Shown here: positions 36,801 through 48,508 of the stretch, piece by piece
Position numbering within the stretch: the first letter of the stretch is position 1
Layout: each line of letters starts with the position of its first letter
NCBI GenBank assembly: GCA_009760885.1
Contig: CM019710.1
Span: 331,179-395,178 of the forward strand
Reading direction: 5' to 3'
Length of the DNA: 64,000 bases
DNA from: Achatina immaculata
Taxonomy: Eukaryota > Mollusca > Gastropoda > Stylommatophora > Achatinidae
Notes under the pieces: model-generated
The model's input: the letters and a program-made list of their open reading frames with translations, nothing else
What the model was told of the DNA's origin: nothing
Database searches by the model: none
Position numbers and translations under genes: made by a program

Positions 36801-39800
36801 GCGAAAGTCATGAACTGGACGATCTACTTTCAACTTACCCAGTGAACAGCATGTAATGATCGCTGTGGGGTACGTCTTCTTGGCGTGGATACCACGTATA
36901 AAAGGCTTCGAGCCCGTCGGCCTTATCAAACTGTCCAGTGTTGTTTGTCAGGTCAGAGATGAACGCTGCTTCAACCACTTTCTGAGCCAAGTAAAATGAT
37001 TTCGTCGTGTTAATAGCATAATTTTAGGTTTGTTTTATAATTGTTACATTCACACTTGGTAATTCACAAATTAGGTAGAGTTGAGATCTGTGTCATAAAC
37101 ATGGAATAAAACTATCTTTTACAGACTATTATTGCTATTGTCCCCGCTGTTATAGAGTTAGTGTAACTACATAAAGAGCAGTTTTGAGATGAGGCTGTGA
37201 TAGAAAAGTCACTGAATGGACAACACCAAAAAGTGCTGAGCAGTGTGAACAACTTGTAACTAACTGTCTGCCTGCCTGTCTTGCTGCCTGTCTGTCTGTC
37301 GCTCTACCTACCTACCTACCTACCTACCTACCTACCTACCTACCTATTTACCTATCTACCTACCTACCTATTTACCTACCTATCTACCTACCTACCTACC
37401 TACCTGCCTACATACCTACCTTTACCTGTCTATCTGGTTGTCTATCTATTTAACTATCCAACTTTCCATCCATCCATCACCCATCCGTCCGTCCACCCAT
37501 TCATACTATATATATATGAACATTAAGTGCCAAGGGCACATGGGTCTTCCGCAAGGGTTGTCCACAAATGCCTGTCCTTTGCCTTTTTTTCTGCTCTTGC
37601 CCAGGTGAGCCCTCTATTGCTCAACATCCTCTCTGTTGTTCTTCTCCATGTCTCTTTTGGTCTACCCTTACTTCTGTTCCCCTGTGGTGTCCATCTTATA
37701 TATAATTAAAGCATTTGTAGGTAAAAATAAACAGCAATTCATGTATTAATTTCATTAATTTGATTTATTTATCTTTTGTTTTATTAAAGAATAATGTCAT
37801 GTAAACGTATTCCGCGTCCTTGGATTACACTTCAGTATCGACATGATATACGCGAACAACTAACACTTGCTAAGACAAATGACACGCATATAGATAAACT
37901 GTAAATTATGAATAAAAATAGTTGTCAACGTGTAGACAGAAAAGATCTAGATCTTCTTTGAAATAATATAAAAGGCAAAGGAACCATCGAACCCCGAAGT
38001 TACTGACAGGAGTATTTGGAGGTAACAATTTCTGTGCGTCGATATAACACTCGATGAAAAATATAAGTATCTATAGTTGAAAGCAGTTGGTAAGAAAGTT
38101 CAGAGTCATATTTAATTAGGTGTACGAGTATGTGTATGTATGATTCACCATGCTTACAGTGAGGACTTTCAACACCGTCACAGATGTTCTAACAGAGACA
38201 TCCGGGTCCTTAATAGACTGAAATCGGATGTTCATCTGAAATACACAGTTATATACACCTTATATATGTGTTACATATTTTAGATTATTGCATTATATAA
38301 AACGATCCTCGTTTTATATAATGCAATAATCTAAAATATGTGAAGAGAAAAGAGAGTCTGGTCCAATTTTTCCTCACTTATTTGTCTCACTGAAGATGTG
38401 GTCTTTATCACGCTTCGTTTCCTTTAATCGTTCCAGAAGGAGTGAGGTACCCATTTCTATATCTGCGTGCTTTGCCTCCTACTGTACATCAAAATGGGCA
38501 GGCAGAAACTGAATATCAGTGGGGACACATACATTACCTTTTTAGAAATTTTAGAAAAAAAGATATGAGAAGGGGGTGTCCACCCGATGTATTCATTGCA
38601 AAGGGGCCCGAAGGGATGTATTCATTGCAAGGGGGCCGGAAGGGATGTATTCAATGCAAGGGGGCCCGAAGGCGTGTATTCATTGCAAGGAGGCCCGAAG
38701 GGATGTACTCATTGCAAGAGGGCCCGAAGGGATTTCCCTGAGTGGCCCTGAATTACAAAATATAGCATGGGCAGGGGGTGTTGAGAAGTAAGATTTGCAC
38801 ACGCTAACAAACTTTCCATGGAGTGCTCATTACAGAATTAACGTTGTGTATATTGCTTCAAGTAATTTAGTGATAAATATATATATATATATATATAATA
38901 TATATATATATATACACATATATATATTCACTCTCATTGTTTCATTGCGTGCATAGAAACTAAGAAGAAGAATAAAAAGATGACGATGATGATGATGATG
39001 ATGATTCAATGGCGGCAGACTCACAGATTCCGCTATATACGTGTACCAGAGCCTTAGTTCAGTCATAGCATTGGTCTCTCCGAAATACTCCACCCACCTG
39101 GACAGAGTCATGGGAAACAAAAAAAAAAAAAAATAAAGAAAGCAGACTTTGGTAATACACCTGGCTCTCAGACATAGGTAGAGTACCGTATTAATTCAAA
39201 GTTAATTGCCTATACTGGGCCATGTTGAGTTAAACAGACGATACAACAACGGCATAGCCACACCTAGTAAAGCAGAAAAGCTAAGCACAAATGTCTGCCT
39301 CTTGTACTGAATATAATAACAGATGCTTACTACCTCAGCTACCGTGCATAACTAAACAAATATTAGAATTTACTTTAGATACGAAAGGTGGTACCTGGTT
39401 ATTTATAAAAGGTGGTACCTGGCTATTTACAAAAGGTGGTACCGGGTTAGTTACAACAGGTGGTACCGGTTTAGTTACAAAAGGTGGTACCGGGTTATTT
39501 ACAAAAAGTGGTACCGGGTTATTTACAAAAGGTGGTACCGAGTTATTTACAAAAGGTGGTACCGGGTTATTTATCAAAAAGTGGTACCGGGTTATTTACA
39601 AAAGGTGGTACCTGGTTACTTACAAAAGGTGGTACCGGGTTAGTTACAAAAGGTGGTACCGGGTTAGTTACAAAAGGTGGTACCGGGTTATTTACAAAAG
39701 GTGGTACCTGGTTATTTACAAAAGGTGGTACCTGGTTAGTTACAAAAGGTGGCACCGGGTTATTTACAAAAGGTGGTACCTGGTTAGTTACAAAAGGTGG

Positions 39801-42800
39801 TACCGGGTTAGTTACAAAAGGTGGTACAGGGTTATTTACAAAAGGTGGTACCTGGTTATTTACAAAAGGTGGTACCTGGTTATTTACAAAAGATGGTACC
39901 GGGTTCAGTCCTAGCAGTGGGATTTTTTTTTCTGGTACACACGAAAAAGGCCCAGGGCTTCACCCAGTCTCTAAAAACGGGTACCAGAGAAATCTGGGAA
40001 AGTAAAGCGGCCAGGCGTGATACTGACCACATCAAACTTTCATGTGCCGAAGGTCCTGGAAAATACAGGCCTAACACCGTATTCCCCAATATGTCTTAAT
40101 GGCATGGAAACGGGAATGTTACCTTTACTTTCATTACAAAAGTACACGAAAGATTCCTTTTTTCCTTTGCTTTTATTACTGTTTTCTCGATTTCTTTGAT
40201 GACATGATATGTTCTGATGAAAGAGATGTCAGTCGGCGTTAATTTTATCCTTTTTTTTTTTTTGTTTTCTTACTTTGAGTAATCTGCAAAATCGACAATA
40301 AAAGCAACTTCTACGTTATGTCGAGTTGGTGCCCGCTTTTTTCTGTGATTATCTTCCCCTGCCAGTTGCCTAGGAAACCGCCGTTGAGCTGCGCCAGTAC
40401 CCGATCCATGTTTGTATTCTTGGTTGCGTCTTTCTGTGGAAACAAAGGCTATATGTTAACATTTCAAATGATTTAATGCTTCTCATGAACTCTTTCATAA
40501 ACAGACTGTGTTTACCAACTTCTTGTAACTACGAGCTGTTGTTCCTTGCAGCCGATGCTGTAGAAGTTTTGAGGCACAGCATCGTATCGGCGTACGGGTG
40601 GGTTATGGCAGCTACTTTTTCATTCCCGGAATACAGCTAAAAAGCACACGATGTGGACTGCTTCTTTTACAGACTCCACCACCAGGGGGACAATGGCTAT
40701 CCCAGCCCCGTTAGCCAGTCTAACCCTAACGCTGGCATATCAGCTATGATTCGCTAACCTTGACGCTAGCATATCAGCTATGGTTCGCTAACCTTGAAGC
40801 TAGCATATCAGATATGGTTCGCTAACCTTGACGCTAGCATATCAGCTATGGTTCGGTAACCTTGACGCTGGTATATCAGCTATGCTTCGCTGATTGCCTC
40901 ATCGGACAAGCGTCTCCCCCTCCACCCCCCCACCCCCCAAACAGACTGTTTATAATACCAATGTTTCGGGTACACATTTTGCGAAATAGAAAACAACGAA
41001 GCTTTCGTTTACTTAATTAATAGAAGTGTTGTATGGTTAAACCTGGAAAAAAAAACATAGACAAAGCACTTTTAGAGGTGAGATTAAAAAAAATGACACG
41101 AGAATTACCTGGGACTTGAACCGCGGGCTCTGGTAAGACGAGTAACCGCCTAGCCACGAGAGAATATATGTATAAACACACACACAAGATGCGATAACAC
41201 AATTTTAGAACTCTAAAACCAAAAACAGGAGCATCTGTATTAAGTAACGAGCACGCAGTTGTAATGTTTAGGTTTACACCTTAATCATACAAAAATGTAA
41301 TAATAGGAACTTACTTACCCAAAGTGAACAAGAAGATACGCATATCAGAATGCCAACAAGAAAAAAAAAGATGGAAATGGACTGGTCACGTGCTTCTAAG
41401 TGACCCTAGCAACACTGTCAGCTAAAACAGTCATGAGATGAGCAGACGAGGAAATATCGAAGGAGAAGCAGACCATAAGCTTCCTTGTGGAGAACTCAGT
41501 CATTTGCATGTCCCTTGCGGAACTTTGCCTCCCTAACAGCTCTCCTGTAGGTCTCTCGGTTGCGAGCAAGATGCTCTGCTGCTGATGCATCCATCTGCAG
41601 ATTACCAACGATGTCTTGCAGACATCCTCGCCTTGGTCTTCCTCTTTTTCTGTTTAGCATTATGTATACTTCCAATACTGTCTTCTTTAAATTCTCATGA
41701 CGTTTAATGTGTCCAAAATATGTAAGTTTTCTCTGTTTAATCTTCTTTACTAGTCATCAGTCTTTAATATTAAGTTATTGTATATATATATATATTCTTC
41801 TTAATGTCCATGATATTTGAAGAACTCTTCTGTAGCATTTATTCAAAGGCATTTATGTGTTTCTCAGCTGTTTTGTTATGTTTCAAGGTCTCACAGGCAT
41901 ATGTTGCGATGGGAAAGATGCATGCCCTTAAAAATCTTATTTTATGGAGAACTGTTAGAAGCGGAAATAAGTAGCACTGCAACGTCATGAGAGTTTAGAG
42001 AAGAACCTCTTGAAAGGATACATAATGGGAAAAAAAGAAAGAGAGAAAGACCAAGGCGAATATGGCTGCAAGACATCGTTGATGATCTGCGAATGGACCC
42101 ACTAGCAGCAAGGCATCTTACTTACAACCGAGAGTCCTATAGGAGAGCTGTTATAGAGGCAAAGTTCCACAAGGAACATGCAAATGACTAACTGTAATAG
42201 CTGTTGCATAATGTATATGATAATCGCAGACTGAGAGAAATGAAGAGAACTTCTTGCTATAATGTAAGATCCAAAAAGGAGTACTTAGCAGTGATTGTGT
42301 GGCCGATCGCCAACAAGGACAAAAAAATAAAAATAATAGACACAAAAATACAAGGACAAAAAGAAAAGTAAAAAAGAAGAAAATATAACTTCACTCCAGT
42401 GATATAACACGTAGGAATGGAAAAATAATACACACGAAAATTAGCAATTCATTATGACTTGCAAGAGAGTGCAACATTCTTTTTATTCAAAGGCTGGTAT
42501 GATATTTTTATGTGAGTGTACTACCCTACGCATTCCTTACACCCTTAAATGTATCTGCATGTTTCCATATATTTTCTTGCTATTTCCTTTACTCGCCCAA
42601 TTCCCGGACGTAAATTATGCTTGAAGTTCATCATTAACAATGACTCATTTATTTCAGATATGGTGAAGGGAGGCATTATTCAAGTTCATTCATTCATTCA
42701 TTCATTTGCATGTCCCTTGAGGAACTTTGCCTCCCTAACAGCACTCCTGTATGACTCTCAGTTGTGAGCATGATGGCCTGCTGCTGATGCATTCATTTGC

Positions 42801-45800
42801 AGATCATCAACGATGCCTTGCAGCCATCTTCGCCTTGGTCTTCCTCTCTTTCTTCTTCTCATTACGTACCCTTCCAAGACGGTCTTCTCTAGATTATCAT
42901 GACGTTTAATGTGTCCAAAATATTTAAGTTTTCTTAAATGTTAGAATGTTAGAATGTTAAAGAAGATGTAGACAAAGAATATTACGATCCCATAACAATT
43001 GGAGGTTATGAAATACCAGAGATTAGATTTGCTGATGACACAGTATTACTGTCCGCAACACAAAAAGGAATGGAAAAACTAATTATGTCAGTCCGTAAGA
43101 ACAGCGAAGAGCAAAACCTCTATCTTAATGCAAAGAAAACTAAATTGATGGCAACTGACAAAACAAACAAGGCAGTTGAAATATGTATCAATGAGGAAAA
43201 AACGGAAGAAGTGGAGAGCTTTGAATATCGTGGACCACTACTAACTAGTAATGGAAATACAATGAGTGAAATTAAAAAGAGGACATCTATCGCTCTTCAG
43301 AAAGTAAAACAACTAAAGAATCTGTGGAGAGGAGCAGACAGAACCACAAAAAGATAAGACTTTTAAGGGCATGCATCTTTCCCATCGCAACATATGCCTG
43401 TGAGACCTGGACACTTAACAAAACAGCAGAGAAACACATAAATGCCTGTGAATATAAATGCTACAGAAAAGTTCATTATTCAAGTGGTGATGGAATATTT
43501 TGAGTTATCTTTCTCTCGCTCTATTGTATCAGTGATGCTCTAATACGGTCTCGTTGTTAGGAGACTGTGACGCTGTGTGCTTACCGACTTCGCTGACCTC
43601 TGTGCGGGCAGTTGGTACTACTAAGGGATTTGTGGCTGTTGTTTCTGAAATTTCATTCGCATTTTTTAAAACATTAAATTGATTCACTCTTGCCCTACGT
43701 CACTAGTACAAATACTATTTACAAATGCTGCTTCCCTGACTCTAGTACAAATACTATTTACAAATGCTGCTCCCCTGACTCTGGTACAAATACTATTTAC
43801 AAATGCTGCTCCCGTGACTCTGGTACAAATACTATTTACAAATGCTGCTCCCCTGTCTCTGGTACAAATACTATTTACAAATGCTGCTTCCCTGACTCTG
43901 GTACAAATACTATTTACAAATGCTGCTTCCCAGACTCTGGTACAAATACTATTTACAAATGCTGCTTCCCTGACTCTGGTACAAATAATATTTACAAATG
44001 CTGCTTCCCTGAATCTGGTACAAATACTATTTACAAATGCTGCTTCCCTGACTCTGGTACAAATACTATTTACAAATGCTGCTTCTCTGACTCTGGTACA
44101 AATACTATTTACAAATGCTGCTCCCCTGACTCTGGTACAAATACTATTTATAAATGCTGCTCCCCTGACTCTGGTAAAAATGCTGTCTCTGACGCGGCCA
44201 CCAGGGTCCTGTCTGAGTCATTTACATTTTAGAAGGTCTGTCTCTCACCTTGAGGGGGCTCAACATCATCCCCGACGTAAGATATTGACCCACTCTGATC
44301 TCTTTGAGGAAACACCTTGTGCAGAACCTGATCTCTTTCCCCAGCGTCTCGCTTCTGCTTCTCTGCTGGCTCTAGACTCCATTCTTTCCTGCTATGAATG
44401 AAAGATCCCTTCTGGAATTAGAAACCAAGATATTCCTTTTAAGAGCAATGACTTATATTACTTAATTCTGTTCATCTGAATATTTTTTTTTTTGGTTAGA
44501 ATGTGTTTCCATTCTTGCTGCAGTACACGAAGTTAGAGCAGGAACTAAGGTTGTAGATGGTTTTAGTTTCGTCGCTTATGCTTATGATAAAAGCAAAGTA
44601 ATGTGAGCAAAGTGAGTGACAGCCCAAGGGTATGGGGAGGGGAATGCGGGATGTGGGGCGTTAGTAGAGGGAAAAGAGAGAGAGAGAGAGAGAGGAGAAG
44701 TAGAAGAGGAGGAAGAGAAAGGGGTAGTACAAACCTTTGAAGAAGTTTTATTTCTCAAACTCTAGGTGTAGTAACGAGCCTAGTTTATTGTGCTCGATTT
44801 TGCCTATCTGCGGCGATTTCGTCGATTGTTTTGGTGTCTTAAAATATAATAATATGGGGAGGGGAGGAGGAGGGGAGAAGTGTGCAAAAAAAAAAGGGGG
44901 GGGGGGCATGACAAGAAGGAAAAAGAGTAATGCTAAAAGTTTTTTTTGTTTTTGGTTAGTCTGGGAAGGGAATGAGAACAAATGCTTGGGCTGAGCAGTT
45001 CTGACGGGAGAGTGGATTGTGTTTTACTAATATTTTTATTGCGTTATCTGGAAGCTATGGTTAGCTAACCTTGACGCTAGCATATCAGCTATGGTTCGGT
45101 AACCTTGACGCTGGTATATCAGCTATGCTTCGCTGATTGCCTCATCGGACAAGCGTCTCCCCCTCCACCCCCCCCCCCCAACAGACTGTTTATAATACCA
45201 ATGTTTCAGGTACACATTTTGCGAAATAGAAAACAACGAAACTTTCGTTTACTTAATTAATAGAAGTGTTGTATGGTTAAACCTGGAAAAAAAAACATAG
45301 ACAAAGCACTTTTAGAGGTGATATTAAAAAAAATGACACGAGAATTACCTGGGACTTGAACCGCGGAATCCGGTAAGACGAGTAACCGCCTAGCCACGAG
45401 AGAATATATGTATAAACACACACACAAGATGCGATAACAAAATCTTAGAACTATAAAACCAAAATCAGGAATATCTTTATCAATTAACGAGCACGCAGTT
45501 GTAATGTTTAGGTTTACACCTTAATCATACAAAAATGTAATAATAGGAACTTACTTACCCAAAATGAACAAGAAGATACGCATATCAGAATGCCAACAAG
45601 AAAAAAAAAAGATGGAAATGGACTGGTCACGTGCTTCTAAGTGACCCTATCAACACTGTCAGCTAAAACAGTCATGAGATGAGCAGACGAGGAAATCACG
45701 AAGGAGAAGCAGACCATAAGCTTCCTTGTGAAGAACTCAATCATATGTATGTCCCTTGCGAAACTTTGCCTCCCTAACAGCTCTCCTATAGGTGTCTCGG

Positions 45801-48474
45801 TTGCGAGCAAAATGCTCTGCTGCTGATGCATCCATCTGCAGATTACCAACGATGTCTTGCAGACATCCTCGCCTTGGTCTTCCTCTTTTTCTGTTTAGCA
45901 TTATGTATACTTCCAATACTGTCTTCTTTAAATTCTCATGACGTTTAATGTGTCCAAAATATGTAAGTTTTCTCTGTTTAATCTTCTTTACTAGTCATCA
46001 GTCTTTAATATTAAGTTATTGTATATATATATTCTTCTTAATGTCCATGATATTTGAAGAACTCTTCTGTAGCATTTATTCAAAGGCATTTATGTGTTTC
46101 TCAGCTGTTTTGTTATGTTTCAAGGTCTCACAGGCATATGTTGCGGTGGGAAAGATGCATGCCCTTAAAAATCTTATTTTATGGAGAACTGTTAGAAGCG
46201 GAAATAAGTAGCACTGCAACGTCATGAGAGTTTAGAGAAGAACCTCTTGAAAGGATACATAATGGGAAAAAAAGAAAGAGAGAAAGACCAAGGCGAATAT
46301 GGCTGCAAGACATCGTTGATGATCTGCGAATGGACCCACTAGCAGCAAGGCATCTTACTTACAACCGAGAGTCCTATAGGAGAGCTGTTATGGAGGCAAA
46401 GTTCCACAAGGAACATGCAAATGACTGACTGTAATAGCTGTGGCATAATGTATATGATAATCGCAGACTGATAGAGATGAAGAGAACTTCTTATTATAAT
46501 GTAAAATGCAAAAAGGAGTACTTAGCAGTGATTGTGTGGCCCATCGCCAACCAAGGACAAAAAAAAAATAAAAATAATAGACACAAAAATACAAGGACAA
46601 AAAAAAGTAAAAAAGAAGAAAATATAACTTCACTCCTGTGATAAAAACACATTCGAATGGAAAAATAATACACACGAAAATTAGCAATTCATTATGACTT
46701 GCAAGAGAGTGCAACATTCTTTTTATTCAAATGATTGTATGATATTTTTATGTGAGTGTACTGCCCTACGCATTCCTTACACAATTAAATGTATCTAACA
46801 GGTTTGCCTGTCTGCATGTTTCCATATATTTTCTTGCTATTTCCTTTACTCTCCCAATTCCCGGACGTAAATTATGCTTGAAGTTCATCATTAACAATGA
46901 CTCATTTATTTCAGATATGGTGAAGGGAGGCATTATTCAAGTTCATTCATTCATTCATTCATTTGCATGTCCCTTGAGGAACTTTGCCTCCCTAACAGCA
47001 CTCCTGTATGACTCTCAGTTGTGAGCATGATGGCCTGCTGCTGATGCATTTATTTGCAGATCATCAACGATGCTTTGCAGCCATCTTCGCCTTGGTCTTC
47101 TTCTCTTTCTTTTTCCCATTACGTACCCTTCCAAGACGGTCTTCTCTAGATTATCATGACGTTTAATGTGTCCAAAATATTTAAGTTTTCTTAAATGTTA
47201 GAATGTTAGAGAAGATGTAGACAAAGAATATTACGATCCTATAACAATTGGAGGTTATGAAATACCAGAGATTAGATATGCTGATGACACAGTACTACTG
47301 TCCACAACACAAAAAGGAATGGAAAAACTAATTATGTCAATCCGTAAGAATAGTGAATAGCAAAACCTCTATCTTAATGCGAATAAAACTAAATTGATGA
47401 TAACTGACAAAACAAACAAGGCAGCTGAAATATTTATCAATGAGGAAAAACCGGAAGAAGTGGAGAACTTTGAATATCTTGGATCACCACTAACTAGTAA
47501 TGGAGATACAATGAGGGAAATTAAAAGGAGGACACCTAAAACAACTAAAGAATCTGTAGAGAGGAGCAGACAGAACCACAAAAATAAGACTTTTAAGGGC
47601 ATGCATCTTTCCCATCACAACATATGCCTGTGAGACCTGGACACTTAACAAAACAGCTGAGAAACACATAAATTCCTTTGAATGTAAATGCTACAGAAAA
47701 GTTCATTATTCAAGTAGTGATGGAATATTTTGTGTTATCTTTCTCTCGCTCTATTGTATCAGTGATGCGCTAATCCGGCCTCGTTGTTAGGAGACTGTGA
47801 CGCTGTGTGCTTACCGACTTCGCTGACCTCGGTGCGGGCAGTTGGTACTACTAAGGGATTTGTGGCTGTTGTTTCTGAAATTTCATTCGCATTTTTTAAA
47901 AACGTTAAATTGATTCACCCTTGCCCTACGTCATTGGTACAAATACTATTTACAAATGCTGCTCCTCTGACTCTGGTACACATGTTGTCTCTGACGCGGC
48001 CACCAGGGTCGTGTCTGAGTCATTAACATTTTAGAATGTCTGTCTCTCACCTTGAGGGGGCTCAACATCATCCCCGAAGTAGGATATTGACCCACTCTGA
48101 TCTTTTTGAGGAAACACCTTGTGCAGAACCTGATCTCTCTCCCCAGCGTCTCGTTTCTGGTTCTCTGCTGGCTCTAGACTCCATTCTTTGCTGCCATGAA
48201 TGAAAGATCCCTTCTGGAATTAGAAACCAAGATATTCTTTTGAGAGCAATATATGACTTATAGTACTTAATTCTGTTTATCTGAATATTTTTTTTTTGTT
48301 AGAATGTGTTTCCAGTCTTGGTGCAGTACACGAAGTTAGAGCAGGAACTAAGGTTGTAGATGGTTTTAGTTTCGTCGCTTATGCTTATGATAAAAGCAAA
48401 GTAGTGTGAGCAAAGTGAGTGACAGCCCAAGGGTATGGGGAGGGGAATGTGGGATGTGGGGCGTTGGTAGAGGG

Positions 48475-48508
<34 letters not shown>

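Larger units (their letters stand above)
40815..45054. repeat. Tandem segmental duplication, unit 1 (carries exon 4b)
   Basis: The segment matches 45055-48863 along its whole length, at an offset of 4,243 bases at the left edge. Both hold, in order: 34-bp repeat, C-run, SINE S2 fragment, LINE VI and II fragments, the 39-bp repeat, exon 4, a GA tract and a G/A-rich block. In the exon, 8 of 163 bases differ. Unit 1 is longer mainly because its 39-bp repeat expanded. Confidence 0.95.

Noticed and set aside
39291..40005. 207- and 173-codon Gly/Thr- or Tyr-rich repeat ORFs
   Set aside because: The 24-bp repeat is eight codons; frames are open by periodicity alone and run into a SINE.
43679..44401. 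240- and 180-codon repetitive plus-strand ORFs
   Set aside because: The 39-bp minisatellite is 13 codons long, so it stays open in more than one frame. The matching site in the duplicate has a single unit.
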